Positions 43,290 through 55,003 of a DNA stretch of 64,000 nucleotides are shown in pieces. A program made the translations under genes and the position numbers. The stretch lies in NCBI RefSeq assembly GCF_000400465.1, contig NW_008806286.1, forward strand, positions 2,762 to 66,761, given 5' to 3'. The notes under the pieces were generated by a model. The model saw only the letters and a program-made list of their open reading frames with translations. It was not told the DNA's origin and did no database searches. This DNA is from Wallemia ichthyophaga EXF-994. Its lineage: Eukaryota > Basidiomycota > Wallemiomycetes > Wallemiales > Wallemiaceae. Position 1 is the stretch's first letter. Each line of letters begins with the position of its first letter.

Positions 43290-44137
43290 ATTTGCTTTGT
43301 TATTCCTATTTATTCATCTTACAACTTAGAGCTTACAATGAAAATTTTACCTCGAGTGTACCTATTTCGATGGAATTGCCACGTGTGGCCTAGTGAGCTC
43401 ATAAAGATAACCTTCTTACCCTCAGTTCCGTCAGTTGAGAAGAACGGTGGAATGAAAATTTTGATCATGTGCAAATGACATCATCCTCCAAGTCATCACA
43501 CACACGTTCTTATCGACCATGACGAGGTGGGTTGGGAGCCGCTGATGCTAGCTTCGCTAGTCTCGCGACGTTGCTGCCATTGGACAAGGATAACACCGCT
43601 GCAGAACCACACACAACGTCTACCCGAGAGCACTTGGTTTGTTGAGCTTGAGCACTGCACCATCCCCTTCTCACAGTTTGCAGAGAAAGACCGCCACGAG
43701 AGTCGCAATGGACTGCAGAACGTTACCAAGAAGCAGGGCGCTGGTCCGCATGCCTGGGTGAGCAGCAGCAGGAGTAGGCGCACGCACTTGCATTCCTGAA
43801 ACGCAAAACACAGGGCACCTACGACGAAGAAATCAATCACTATGAGCTGGGCGTGAAAGACACGCTGGTTGGGCTGCGCATGCGCAATCCACACGCTGCA
43901 GAGAACTCAGATACGCGTCACCAACGCCGCACTTCCAATGTCTCAGTTGAAGATCGCGATAATGCAAGAAAGGAGCGTTTGTCGTTGGGTGCGTATGAGT
44001 CGACTTGTTCACGCCCCCACTTATCCGCTCCAGGTAACGATATCACTGACCTCTCCGCTATCGCTCGTTCATCTGCTGCTGGGAGCGTGAATGCGAATGC
44101 GAATGGAGACGCTCTTGTCGATGCTCATGTGGAGTGA
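43290..44137 (+). CDS. Unresolved multi-exon gene of unknown function
   Basis: Coding-like pieces follow each other on the plus strand: FTSSVPISMELPLPSVEKN (about 43343-43442, spliced), HVLIDHDE (about 43500-43524), SFASLATLLPLDKDN and REHL (about 43550-43638), FAEKDRHESRNGLQNVTKKQ (about 43678-43737), and a long final piece with GTYDEEINHYELGVKDTLVG and LRMRNPHAAENS that ends at 44137 (ANANGDALVDAHVE). Plausible GT...AG borders exist, but I could not fix one consistent model. It may be a separate gene or, through the GTGAGT at 43249, linked to the isomerase transcript. No family recognised. Confidence 0.4.
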
Positions 44138-44296
44138 GACTTGAGTGAAATCAAAGTGAAAAACTTGCAAACGAACTTATGAAGAAATGTAAATGTAAAT
44201 GTAAATGAATCAAACTTGAATCAAATAAAAAGCAACTAAACATCCCATTTAATATACTGTTTTACTCGATGCTTTGAAAATTCTCTTTTAATCGCA

Positions 44297-46028
44297 TTAG
44301 AAAAGAGGCATGTTAGCAGTGAGGAGACTGTCGAGAACCAGACAGTCACCGTCTATTTCCAACTCAGAAATGGTTTTTACCCCCGCCTCATGACCCTCGC
44401 AGCCGAAACAGGCCATGTCATTGATGTGGAGATGATTGATTGTGTTCCATTGAGACATATTGTATGGATCCTTTGCAAAGCTAGCCCAGTAGCTCTGCAT
44501 CACTGCACTCAAAGCCTTTTCATTTTCAGTAGATGATGCGACCTCGTATGTACCGAACACAAGAGTAATCTCGCTTGTGTGATACGCACCAATATCCTCA
44601 ATACCAATCTGTGGAAGGGATTTCCTTGTGTCTGGGAAAGTCCCGCTGAATTGGTATCTATAGACGGGTGCATCGCTTGGGTAGATATGAGCATGAGCAG
44701 TTTCCATAGCGGGACATTTGAAGACAACCGCGGTGACCAAATCTGAGAGGGTATTAAACAGTGTTTCCGGTGAGACAAGAAGCAGACTGTCCAAGTATGG
44801 TTTGACGAGGCCACTGAGAGTGTCAGGCAATATACCGAAGCTATTGATGGTTTCTGCGAGCATAGTAGTGTTGATATTACCATCTCCATCAATCGAGCTC
44901 TGGATGTAAGGGCCTACGTAAAGACTGCCTTCTTTCTCATTAGTGCCGATTATAAGGGGAATTTGAGCACCCATGCCTCCCTTGACGGAATCTTGGAGTG
45001 GAGTAGCGCTCTGGGTGATATCGTCGTTGACGGGATAGAAGCTCAGTCCGAGCTGCTGAACGGCCTGTTTGAGCGCTGTAACGTCTTTGTTCTGCATGCA
45101 CGAGTATTCGGCAGCTTGGTCGGCATCATTGGCACAACCCACAGATGCGGCTACCTGCGCCCACTTTTCGGCACCGTTGTTGTGTGCCGCGGGCGACAAT
45201 GTCGCTTGGCCAGACTGCATGATCGCTGCGCGGATAGGCACAGAAGGTGGGTTGAGCACGAGTCGGTCGACAGCTGCAGCGCCACTGCTCTCGCCCATCA
45301 GCGTAATGCGCTCAGGATCACCACCGAATGACGCGATATGGGCGTGTATCCACTCCAGAGCTAGGCGTTGGTCGTAAAAGCCTACATTCACATCTGCGCG
45401 GTCGAGGGTGGGGGCGTTTGAGAAGCCGAAGACTGTGCAGGACGAGTGAGTGAGTGAGCGCTGTGTATATGCCGTGCCCACCATTCAAGCGGTAGTTGAA
45501 GGATACCAGGATAACGTCTTGGTTTGCAGCGAAAGAAGTACCGTCCAAGTCGCTGTATATGGATTAGAATCGCCATACTATACTGCACGCTAAACAACCC
45601 TAGACTCACGCTTTGCCCGCATTTCCAGTCTGTAAGCCACCGCCGTAGATCCACACTAGCACCGCTTTGCCGCCCTGTGATTGGGCGTTTCTAGGGGCGT
45701 ACACATTCGCATACAAACAATCCTCCCCATCTTCCATATCGTTGTCGGGCATGGCTGCGAGACCTGTGTCTGTTTGAATACACTTGTTCTTCCAGTGCGT
45801 GGCATCTATCTGAGTTTGTTGCGACTGCGACTGAATCGGCGCGGCTTTCTCGAAACGCGCGGTCTGTTGCGCGTACGGAATACCTAAATACTTGTGTACG
45901 CTGTCGTCAGAGCTGCTTGTGCCCACCACAACACCCTGAGGGAGCGTGACGCTTGGCTGCGACGTATTGCTAGTGGGGGATGCTCTAGCAGCTACCAATA
46001 GCGCTGCGAATAAACCGATTAGCTTCAT
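44297..46028 (-). CDS. Secreted carboxylesterase/lipase, type B
   Basis: Extracellular serine esterase. Exons on the minus strand are 46028-45610, 45552-45482 and 45432-44297 (introns 57 and 49 nt), giving 541 aa. The signal peptide is MKLIGLFAALLVAARA. Family blocks are VHKYLGIPYAQ, EDCLYANVYAP, AVLVWIYGGGLQTGNAG (oxyanion hole), VILVSFNYRLNVFGF across a splice, ITLMGESSGAAAVD with the nucleophile Ser, and AYHTSEITLVFGTY with the catalytic His. The substrate (lipid, feruloyl or other ester) cannot be inferred. Confidence 0.9.
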
Positions 46029-46438
46029 CCTGGTAGCAAGTGTGTAGTTTTAGTTGTAGTTGTAGTTGTAGTACACTCGCACGCTTATTAATTTCGGCTG
46101 ATTACCCCCGCTCCATCGATCAGGAACGTGTCTTAAATGCTTGGTATACTGGTATCGCGCACGTGTGGGCGTTGAGCATTCGGCGTGGCTGTTCACCCTT
46201 TTGAATCCCTCGCTGATTTCACTATCGGGCCTCTTCTGGTTCCTGACTTTCTAGGCAGGAACACATCACGTATCACGCGATTTGGTTTGATAAATGAGTG
46301 ACAATCAATAGACACCCTTAAACGCGTCAAGTGGGCAGCCGACGCGTAAATCTCAGTAGTCAGTAGTCAGCACACGCAGAACACGCTTAATCAACAATCA
46401 AATCAATTCATTCAATTCATAACTCATTATAACTCCTT
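46029..46438. other. Intergenic region
   Basis: About 410 bp between the 5' end of the esterase and the 3' end of ABP1. It has tagttgtagttgtagttgtag near 46050 and an aattcattcaattcat repeat near 46400. No gene seen. Confidence 0.5.
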
Positions 46439-48638
46439 TCAATTCATCGTCACATAGTTGGCTGGGAACAGTCCGCGTCTGCCATCCTTGCTTAAACCCT
46501 CATACCAATCCTCACTGACTGGATCGATGTGGGTGATAGTGTCGCCCTCTGCGAACGTAATCTCGTTATCCTCGCCCGCTTCGTAGTCGTATTCGGCGGT
46601 AGCCGTCTTGCCGTTGTCCTGACGTGTTGGCATTGGTGGAGGAGGTGGGGGTGCTTGAGATGCTTGAGATGCTTGAGAGACTTGAGCAGGTGGAGCAGGT
46701 GGAGCAGGAGGCGCAGGAGGCGCAGGAGGCGCTGCTGGTGCTTCCACTTCCGCCTTGACTCCCACTCCATCCTCAATCAACTCCACATAATTTGCAGGGA
46801 ACAGCCCCTCTCTGCCATTGCGAGCTTTGCCACTCCACCAGCCATCGTCAATCTGTTCGATATCGTGTATGACTTCATCCTCCTCGAGATCCATCTCGTT
46901 GTCCTCAGTAGCCTCATACTCGTATACTACCTTTGCCTTGAGGGTATTTTGGGTGGCTGAGCGGGCAGGCATGGGTGGGATTGGCGGGGCAGCTGGTGCT
47001 GGTGCTGGTGCTGGTGGAGCAGCTGCTCTATCCTCCGCTTCCTGCTCATCTTCCATGTTCATCTTGTCCATTTCACTCTGTATCAAGGCCTCTTGCGAGG
47101 GTGATTGGCCAAGACCCGCGTGAGCTTCGTAGGAGCTCTGAGCAGGTGGAGCTGGGGGAGCTGGGGGAGGAGGTGGTGGTGTTGCTGCTACTGTCTCGGA
47201 TGGCATAGGAGGGGCAGGTGGGGCAGGTGGAGGAGGTGGAGGGGCAAATGTCTCTTCCTCTCCCTTCACATCCGCTTCTGGTTCAGGTCGAGATGCCATT
47301 GGAGGAGGAGGAGGAGCAACTGGAGCGCTAATAGCGTCTGGAGCCACAGGAGGACGAGTGGACGTGGGCATTGGTGGGGGTGGAGGTGCGCTATTGTCGT
47401 TGATATTACTATCATTATTGAATGCATTTGCACTTGCGCTTGCATTCGTCGCCTGGCTCATTGCAGCGTCAGATCTTGCATCTTCCTCTTCAGCCTCCTT
47501 GCGCGCCTGTGCTTGGCGTTCACTCCAAGTGAGCTTCTTGGGAGGGTTTGATGGAGCATTTGAAGAGGGTATCGTACCTACACCGCTTGAGACACCTGCA
47601 CTCTCGCTGCTCTGAGCGAATGGAAAGCGATTGCCGAGTTTTTTCGGCGTAGGCAGCTTCACTGGCTCGTACGCAGTGCCTACCTTACCTGGACGCTCGT
47701 CTTGCTCTGTTTTTGCGGGTGCTGCAGTGGGGGTGGGTGGAGCAGGAACAGGAGCAGGTGTAGGAGCAGGAGCCGGGGATGGAGCAGGGACCGGTGTTCC
47801 CACTGGAGCAGTTTTGGGCACCGACCAATCACCGGCTTTACCGACAATACCGCCGTAAGCACCAGTAGCAGCTGGTTTTGGAGGCTGTGCTGGAGCTGGA
47901 GCTGGAGCTGGTGTTGGAGGTGCGGCAGCTGGGACTGGAGTTGGTATGGATGGCGCAGTCTTTTCTTGCTGTTGCTGTTGCGTCTGTTGTCTCAGATTTG
48001 CAAGTTCGTTTCTAGGTGGGGTATATGCAGTTCCCTGAGGTGTTGTGAGTGATAATTCCAAGTGCGCCATATAGTGAACTCACAACAGGTGCTGGAGCTT
48101 CAGGTTTAGCGTTTGCGCTGTTTGCGCGAATGGCAGCGATATCAGGAGTTCCAATGGGTTGGTAAGCAGTACCAACGGGGGTGGAAGAAGGAGGAGGGTG
48201 ACTAGGACCAGCAGAGTCGAATCTGGAGCCAGAAGAGCCAGAAACCTTATCGAGGATGACATCAGGGTCCAAGTCATCTTGAGCTCTAGCGTTAATAGAA
48301 ACGTGAGCGCCGGAGAGTAGCTGGGAGAGCTGGTTGAGCTGTATGTGGAAGCTGCCCTTCTTAAACTCTGGCACGGATTCACCGCACCAGTTGATTTGAA
48401 CCAATTTCGGGAGTTTGGTGTTAGGATCGGTGACTCGTACGAAAGCAAATTGGATACGGCCATCGTGAAACTCTTCTTCGATTTCCTCAAGGCCGCCTGC
48501 ACCTTCAGATTGTAACTTCAAGCCACCATCCTGTGCAGGACCCAATAAAATCCAATTTGAGCGTGTATTTGGTTGCCTAACTTTATCATAGGCTTCAGAA
48601 ACTTCTTGGTGAATAGTCAATGGCCTTGTAAATTTCAA
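46439..48638 (-). CDS. ABP1: Actin-binding protein 1 (ADF-H domain, Pro-rich, two SH3 domains)
   Basis: Cortical actin-patch protein for endocytosis. Exons on the minus strand are 48638-48084 and 48034-46439 (49-nt intron), giving 716 aa. The N-terminal ADF-homology domain has NWILLGPAQDG, RIQFAFVRVTDPN, LPKLVQINWCGESVPEFKKG and HVSINARAQDDLD. A very long Pro/Ala-rich linker follows, with repeated GTAY-P motifs. Two C-terminal SH3 domains are VVYEYEATEDNEMDLEEDE...GLFPANYVEL and AEYDYEAGEDNEITFAEGD...GLFPANYVTM. Budding-yeast Abp1 has one SH3, so the second is of note. Divergent from the next gene (70 bp). Confidence 0.93.
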
Positions 48639-48708
48639 GTTAATTTCTTAATTTTTGCTTCAGATTACTATATCTCACATCATGGTTGTATAGGTGATAG
48701 CGACGTCG

Positions 48709-49226
48709 ATGAGTTTATTCAAGGAAAATAGCTGCGAGTGGGGTATTCAACGGGTTTTTTCTGTGGCTGACTTGGATTCACAGCTTTTGGTTTTGGTTTC
48801 GGGGGTTTGGATGTGGATGATTCGAGTACTCATACTCAACACCGGGAGATCATTCCACCTGCTGTACAATTGGATAATCAGCCACAGAGATACACTTCTC
48901 ATCACCCTCACTTCAACTTATCCCACTCTGCCGCTCCCACTGACTCTGGTCCACGCAGGCTTGAGCCAGCGAGCAGCGTCGAAGGCGCACATTACCTTTT
49001 ACCCTACTTGAACCTCAAAGAGGGCGATCATCCTACACGTATCAGAGATCCTCATAGCTGGCTCGAATTGAGCGCTGAAAATCGTTTTACTCAAAACGAG
49101 GAAAATTTTCAATCTGAACAACGGTGGGATCAGAATAAGGCAGATCTCACTTTCAACTATAAGAGACGCGCAAGAGAAGCTCAGAAGAGTAAAAGGCGGA
49201 GGAATAACAATGCTGATGACATGTAA
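48709..49226 (+). CDS. Small hypothetical disordered protein
   Basis: Not recognised. Exons are 48709-48742 and 48784-49226 (41-nt intron, the shortest assigned here), giving 158 aa. It starts MSLFKENSCEWAFGFGFGG, continues with an acidic and His-rich part (DVDDSSTHTQHR), then HYLLPYLNLKEGDHPTRIRD and NRFTQNEENFQSEQRWDQNK, and ends with a basic tail (YKRRAREAQKSKRRRNNN) that could be a nuclear signal. The splice gives a smooth FG-rich start, which supports it. Confidence 0.6.
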
Positions 49227-49239
49227 TTTGATATATACA

Positions 49240-49953
49240 TCAAATTGGCTTACACATATTTACAGGATAGGGATGGTAATGTTGATATGTCTCTGGTGAG
49301 GAATAACTCGAAATGCTGGCACTCCTACTGGTACTCCTGCTAGCACTAGCACTGGCACTGCACGCACTCGCTGAACTAGGTGAACTGAACTTGCTTTTCA
49401 GCTCCAACGACACTGGTTTGCTCGTTTTTCGTATGGATAAACGATCCATTTCTCTATCCATGCTCTGCTGATAAGAGGGTGGATCTCCAAACAAACTTTG
49501 AGTTCTATGTGATGTTAGAAGAGATCTGCAAGCAGTCCACACAACCCACTGAGCCAGTTCGTAGTCGTTGAAATGCACCTGCCAATCGAGCAACCCAAGC
49601 AGCTCTTTCTCCATGGCATTGATCTGAGACAATCCAAAGACTCCATTACAGAGAGATACTATGGAGCTATTACTGAAGCTGTCATCTATGCAAGTCTTGA
49701 ATGATATCATGAATGCGGCTAAAAACAGTCTGTGACCGGCTGCCTCAGACGAGCGACAAGCGTTTGGGTAATTGGATTTCAATCGAACTAAAAGCGCGAC
49801 AATGAGCACCACGAGTTGTGGCGGTAAGCGAGTTTTCTTGAAGGATGCATAAATAAATGTGTGTAGACGATGCAAGCCTCGGAATGGATCATCTTTGATA
49901 TGAAACATGGTGTTTATCAGCCAGCTAGCGCGATTAGCGTAGTATTCGAGCAT
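49240..49953 (-). CDS. Pho85-type cyclin (Pcl1/2-like)
   Basis: Cyclin of the PHO80/PCL family, partner of Pho85-like kinase. Single exon, 237 aa. The cyclin box includes LHTFIYASFKKTRLPPQLVV, RLFLAAFMISFKTCIDDSFS, FGLSQINAMEKELLGLLDW and QVHFNDYELAQWV. The tail after residue 185 is Ser-rich low complexity (SASACSASASASRSTSRSAS). The target process (polarity, cell cycle) is inferred from Pcl1/2. Confidence 0.85.
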   Translation of the reverse strand: MLEYYANRASWLINTMFHIKDDPFRGLHRLHTFIYASFKKTRLPPQLVVLIVALLVRLKSNYPNACRSSEAAGHRLFLAAFMISFKTCIDDSFSNSSIVSLCNGVFGLSQINAMEKELLGLLDWQVHFNDYELAQWVVWTACRSLLTSHRTQSLFGDPPSYQQSMDREMDRLSIRKTSKPVSLELKSKFSSPSSASACSASASASRSTSRSASISSYSSPETYQHYHPYPVNMCKPI

Positions 49954-50415
49954 GTCGATGTGTGAGATGGGTGTTGAAGATCATATCAGATTAAAGGATA
50001 AACTTTAATTTTACTCAGGAACACCTTGCTGTCAGATGGCGTCCTCAATATGAAAATCACACTACGTGCATAATGTGATCTGGGATGGAACAGGGGCTAG
50101 TGAATGGCTATTGTGCGGATGAATTTTTATAAGCTAAAGACTACAATAAACAAAAAGTAAAATTTTACACATACCGGGTATTAAACGGGCGAACAGGAGT
50201 GAACTTTGGGAGATATGTGGGAGTACTGAGAGCTGTTCCGCTGGAAAATGCATAAATCAAAACCGTTCTGCCACGTTCCCGTGGATATTCGGCAACTCGT
50301 GTATAGAGGAAGAGGGGAAAAGAACATATTTAAGAATACAAGGGTATATCAGTTAGAATGTATTATCCACCAATGCAAACCCAAATCCCCCTAAACCCCC
50401 TAAACCACCTCAATC
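49954..50415. other. Intergenic region between divergent cyclin and unknown gene
   Basis: About 460 bp. No gene supported. A C-rich stretch with cccctaaacccccta lies at 50389-50403, just before the next ATG. Confidence 0.45.
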
Positions 50416-51060
50416 ATGCCAGACTGGTCGAAACTAGCATCCAAAGGGAAGGAATATTCGAATAAAGGGCTGGATAGGGGAAAGAAGGCGTACAATAACT
50501 CGCGCTCAGCGCCCACGGACAAATCAGATCCAATGAGAGGGCCGAGGGAGCCGCCAGCGGAGGAGGTGGCACAAGGACCCACGCCAGCGCAGATGAATCG
50601 GCCTGTGAGTGGGATGCGTGGTGTGTTGTACGTTCTAAAAGTCTACAGGTCAGACAGGATATTGCACCGCCACCATTGCGTGCAGATTCAAGCAGACCTA
50701 GCCCTAGCTCTGGGTATACAGCGCCACCACGTGTGGAATCGCAGGCAAGGCCAATGCAGAGCAGAGGGAGTGCTTATGCAGCGCCTAGAGGGGGAGTGCC
50801 CCCGGCGGCGCCTGCACGTACACCTGCCCGTGGTAGAGCGCCACCGCAGGCGAATCCGCGACTCCCAACGCGTGAAGACCTCCCACAGTACCCAGGGAAT
50901 CCATCCAACATGCTGAGGGAGAACAAGGACCAGCTGTTTGGATTCCTGGATGAATATTTTGGCAGAGACAGCGGGAACGAGCCGGTGAGTAGGCGTCAAG
51001 ACGGGGAAGCAGACTAACAATCAAACACAGGCTATCCCAACACACTCCCGACCTACTTGA
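50416..51060 (+). CDS. Hypothetical Pro/Ala/Arg-rich protein
   Basis: Exons are 50416-50604, 50649-50984 and 51031-51060 (introns 44 and 46 nt), giving 184 aa. The N-terminus is basic and helical (WSKLASKGKEYSNKGLDRGK). The middle is disordered with PPPLRADSSRPSPSSGY and PARTPARGRAPPQ. A short helix-like end follows, MLRENKDQLFGFLDEYFGRD, and the protein ends AIPTHSRPT. I do not recognise a family. Splices are in phase and remove stops. It lies 46 bp upstream of SSZ1 on the same strand. Confidence 0.65.
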
Positions 51061-51106
51061 GTATTTGTACGCTCACTCCAAATTTGATGTCTTCTCCTTA
51101 ACCATC

Positions 51107-52760
51107 ATGACTGCTGCTGTGATTGGATTAAACTTTGGGACTGGATACAGCTCGATTGGCGTTGTCAACAAGGTGGATAGAGCGTGTCGATAACCCTATT
51201 CCCCACTCACTCCCTCCCCAGAAAGGTTTCGCTGATTGCATCGCCAACGAAGACGGTCAGCGCCAAATCGCGTCTGCATTGGCATTCAACGGCGAGGAGG
51301 AGTACGTCGGCAACCAAGCAAAGCCACAGCTCGTGCGGAACTACAAGAACACCTTCACCGGCTTTAGGAATCTTCTCGGCGAGGAGTTTACAGAGAACAT
51401 CCCCCAGCCACTCCTCAGCGCACCCGTCACCAACATCAACGGCATCCCTTCCTACTCCTTCCACGCCCACGGCAAAGATTCCTCCCTCTCCGTCAAAGAC
51501 GTTTCCGTGAAGTTTTTACAATCCCTAGCTAAATCCGCCGAGGAGTACATGGGCAAGCCTATTGACGGTGCTGTTATGTCTGTGCCACACTCCTGGTCCC
51601 AGCACAAACGCAATGCCCTCTCCGAGGCTGCCAAGGCCGCCAACATCCCCCTCCTCGACCTCATCGACGACTGGGCGGCTGGTATGTCAGCGTACAATGA
51701 GGTTCTTGGCGCTGCCGACTCCAATGTGTTAGTTGTCGATATGGGTGAGTACTCCACCGCCGTCACCACCGTCGCCGCCCGCCAAGGTCTTTTCACTCCA
51801 TTGTCTCACCTCAGCGACGCCTCCACCGGTGGCCAGCAGCTCGACCACGCGCTCGTCGCACACTTTGCCAAGGAGTTCACCAAGCAGACCAAGATCGCCG
51901 TGCCTACGCAGTTCTCCGCAGACCTCAGCGAGAACGACAGAAGGGCGCTTGTGAAGCTCTCCCTCGCGTGCGAGCAGACTAAGCGCTCGCTCACGGCGTC
52001 CAACTCGGCCGGCATAGCCATTGAGTCGCTCAAAGACGGTGCTGATCTCAGCTCGCAAGTGAACAGACTGCGTTTCGGAATTCTCGCAAGCAAGACATTC
52101 CACGCCGTCGGTGCACTTGCGGAGAAGGCAGTGAAAGCGGCGGAGCTGGAGAGTGAGCATATTGACAAGATTGTGCTCATCGGTGGCTCCTCGTCTCTGC
52201 CTTCCCTCACCAATGTCCTCGCTGGCATCTTCCAAAATGCTGAGATTCTCTCGTCGGTCGATCCCGACCAGGCTATCGCTAAGGGCGCTGCTATACAGGC
52301 GCAGCTGCTGGCTGCTAGAGACGTCCCAGACCTGCCCTCAGCCACGACGGAGATGACCGTCAATGTCACACCCCACCCTATTGTGCTTGCTGGAGAGGGC
52401 GACGAGAACGCTGTCGTCGTCGCTAAAGACACGCCTTTGCCTGCGCGCAGAATTGTCGCCATCAACCCCCCTCATGGTAAGGACAGCGCCGTGCTCGAGC
52501 TCTACCAAGCCAAGAATGAGATTAAGGTGGTCGCTCCTCCCCCACGCGAGAAGACGGACGATAGCGAGGATGAAGAGGACGACGAGCCTGAGCGCATCCC
52601 CGTCGTCGTGCGCTCTAACAAGATCGCCAGCCTTCAAGTGGCTGTCAAGGGAGACGCCCCTATCATTCTCACCGTCGTCGTCCTCGATAATGCCAGCGTC
52701 GAGATCAAGGCTGCCCAAGATGGTCAGTCGCCCGTTACGGCCACTGTGCAGGCGCCATAA
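51107..52760 (+). CDS. SSZ1: Ribosome-associated Hsp70 Ssz1
   Basis: Atypical Hsp70 that forms the ribosome-associated complex with zuotin. Exons are 51107-51172 and 51222-52760 (49-nt intron), giving 534 aa, the short size typical of Ssz1. It starts VIGLNFGTGYSSIGVVN, and has PSALAFNGEEEYVG-like text, LVRNYKNTFTGFRNLLG, AVMSVPHSWSQHKRNAL and IVLIGGSSSLPSL. The nucleotide-binding domain is complete, but the peptide-binding part is short and ends at the beta region, as known for Ssz1. An acidic stretch (DDSEDEEDDEPE) lies near residue 465. Confidence 0.93.
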
Positions 52761-52883
52761 GGAGGTTGTAAACAAGGCATAAAGAAGGCGTGAAAGGGCA
52801 TAACGTGTATTGTTTTACTGTTTAGATAAATCTATTTACCTGTCTCGTCTAACGCGCGGATCAGTGCACCGTGCACGGTGCAC

Positions 52884-54041
52884 CTAGCTATCCTCCATCT
52901 CAAACAGTATCTTCTTCCCGCCGTTAGCTTGAGCAGCGAGGGCGTCGCGGAGGGTTTGCGTGGCCTGCTGGTCAGTTTGGTGGCCGCCGATGGAGACGAT
53001 CTGGTGGGGAGGTTCTGTGAGCTGTGAGCGGTGTGAGTTAGTGATTGAGCTGGATAAGCGCATACCCACGCTACCACTCTCAATGAGTTGGATTATTTCC
53101 CCCGCAATCGCACTGCGCTCCTCAGCCGAGCTCTTTGCATACCATTTCGACATCCAGAACCCGACGCTCTTGATATCCTTGAATATGAGCAGACCTGGGG
53201 GAATGCACAGCGGCTTCTTCGACATGGCGCCGTACGTGACGAGATGTGCGCCCTCGCTGAGTGTCTTGGCCACCTCCGTCGTTTCCTGCCCGCCCACGCA
53301 GTTGAGGAAGAGAGGGAGATCCGACTGAGTCCAGTTGGCGATGAGCGAGCGTACGCGCTTGCTATCGCGCACCACCTCCTCATTCGTGAGTACATGCGTA
53401 GCGCCCAACGCCTTGAGCTCCTCTTTAACTGCGTCAGTCTGCTGCTGTGTGCGGCGCTCTCTGACCAGATTGACAGTGTGGACGCCCATCGCGCGTGCTA
53501 TCTGTATGACAGCCCTGCCGACGCCCGAAGTAGCCCCGGTCTGCACGACCCAGCTGGAGCGGCTGAGGCGGGTGAAGTCGCGCAGCATCCGCAGGGCTGT
53601 GGGCGGGTTGATAGCGAGCGTGGCAGCGTGCACCGGCGTCAGTGCGGGCGAGGCCGGCAGTTTGGTGACAGACGCAGCATCGAGCAGCGCACTCGACCGC
53701 CACGTCCCAAGCTGACTGCGGCCCATGACCACCCAATCGGACGGACGCAGCGACCTTACTCCCTCGCCCACCGCTTCTACGCGCCCCACTCCCTCCGTGC
53801 CGCACAGACTGTGCGCTGTGCCGTCTACCTCTACGCTTGGCGCACGCGCTGGGTACACCCCCTCCACTACATTCATATCGGCCGGGTTTGCTGGGGAGAG
53901 CAGGAATTTAACACGGATTTGCCCAGTTGTTGGCGCTGCTAGTGTTGGTAGTGTCTTCACGCGCAGGACTGAAGCTGGCGCGCCTTTCTCTGTATACGTG
54001 ATGGCGCGCGGTTGCAGCATTCGCAGAAATGATGTTCGCAT
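52884..54041 (-). CDS. ETR1: Mitochondrial trans-2-enoyl-(ACP/CoA) reductase
   Basis: Last step of mitochondrial fatty-acid synthesis (Etr1/MECR), medium-chain dehydrogenase fold. Exons on the minus strand are 54041-53070 and 53021-52884, giving 369 aa. The 48-nt intron has no stop in frame, so the unspliced frame is also open. Blocks are VKFLLSPANPADMNVVEGVYP, GTEGVGRVEAVGEGV, WVVQTGATSGVGRAVIQIA (NADPH site) and NCVGGQETTEVAKTLSEGA. The N-terminus from ATG 54041 (MRTSFLRMLQPRAITY) looks like a mitochondrial presequence. Confidence 0.9.
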   Translation of the reverse strand: MRTSFLRMLQPRAITYTEKGAPASVLRVKTLPTLAAPTTGQIRVKFLLSPANPADMNVVEGVYPARAPSVEVDGTAHSLCGTEGVGRVEAVGEGVRSLRPSDWVVMGRSQLGTWRSSALLDAASVTKLPASPALTPVHAATLAINPPTALRMLRDFTRLSRSSWVVQTGATSGVGRAVIQIARAMGVHTVNLVRERRTQQQTDAVKEELKALGATHVLTNEEVVRDSKRVRSLIANWTQSDLPLFLNCVGGQETTEVAKTLSEGAHLVTYGAMSKKPLCIPPGLLIFKDIKSVGFWMSKWYAKSSAEERSAIAGEIIQLIESGSVGMRLSSSITNSHRSQLTEPPHQIVSIGGHQTDQQATQTLRDALAAQANGGKKILFEMEDS

Positions 54042-54140
54042 ATCACTTGGATGATGTAGATGATGTCGAAGAGAATAGATAACCGAGGATACGTCATTTG
54101 GCGATACAAGAAGATTTTCATCCTCTCGCTCAAGCACAGC

Positions 54141-54897
54141 CTACTTGTTGTGCCAGAGGAGAGTCTTTAGGCTGGACCAATAGTTAGAGTCTGTTTATGA
54201 GTGTTAGTTAGGTGCAATTCTTCACTTGACTGCTCTTGGTAGCCACACAACAGCCACACAACAGCCACAAAACCCACCTAGATACAGATACTGCATCGAG
54301 TTGACCATTCCTGACTGCAGCGTTTGTCTGCGAGTCTTTGAGTGGAAGAGATACACCGCTGAACCCCACGTGAGGGTAGCGAGAAGAGAGAAAGCGGTAG
54401 AATTTGGAGGGTGCGGCTTGCCCAGAGCAACCGTTTCAGGCGTAGGCTGGCGAGGAATGAACGACGCTACAACACGCGACAAGACGTAAAGCATCATTTG
54501 CTCATTCACCGCGTTACGTTCTGAGAAGACGGCATATCCGGCGACGAGACCGGCAAAGAGAGTGTCTAAATCACGGGGAACACCGCCATTGAGACGTTTC
54601 TGGACTATAGCAGTGGCCTTGAAGATAGCTACGAATTTCGCCAGATTCGTGCTGTGTTGCTTGGTGGCGCGGTATATAGCCGTCAACTTACTGCGCAGGT
54701 CTCCGCGGCCGAAGAGAAAGGTCATGACTAGTGCATGTGGAAATCTGATCTTGGCTGTGGCTCCGTTGTTAGCGTGGATCGTTGCTAGTAACTCTCCCCC
54801 GCCCACCGCCATAGACGAACCCGTTGCGTGCTCCTTTGATCACACTCAACAGCGGCTGATACGCTGGGTTGCACACGATCGCGTTGATGTCTTCCAT
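54141..54897 (-). CDS. PXMP4: Peroxisomal membrane protein 4 (PXMP4/PMP24)
   Basis: Tim17-family multispan protein of the peroxisomal membrane. Exons on the minus strand are 54897-54807, 54754-54278 and 54190-54141 (introns 52 and 87 nt), giving 205 aa. It starts MEDINAIVCNPAYQPLLSVI and has GARNGFVYGAKIRFPHALVM across a splice, TFLFGRGDLRSKLTAIYRAT and HSTNLAKFVAIFKA. The last exon gives LDSNYWSSLKTLLWHNK, matching the family end. The 87-nt intron is the longest assigned here and contains a short repeat (tgtggctgt). The exact transport role is not known. Confidence 0.88.
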
Positions 54898-55003
54898 CGG
54901 CGTGAGTTTTTGGTGGTAAGTGAAGAGGAGTAATGTGCCGAATAGCCGGTGGAAAATGAAGAAAGAAAGACATTTATAAGAAAGTACTTTATCTTACACC
55001 CCC

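Noticed and set aside
43496-43894. A 132-aa minus-strand frame
   Set aside because: Its composition is not protein-like. The plus strand carries the coding signal here.
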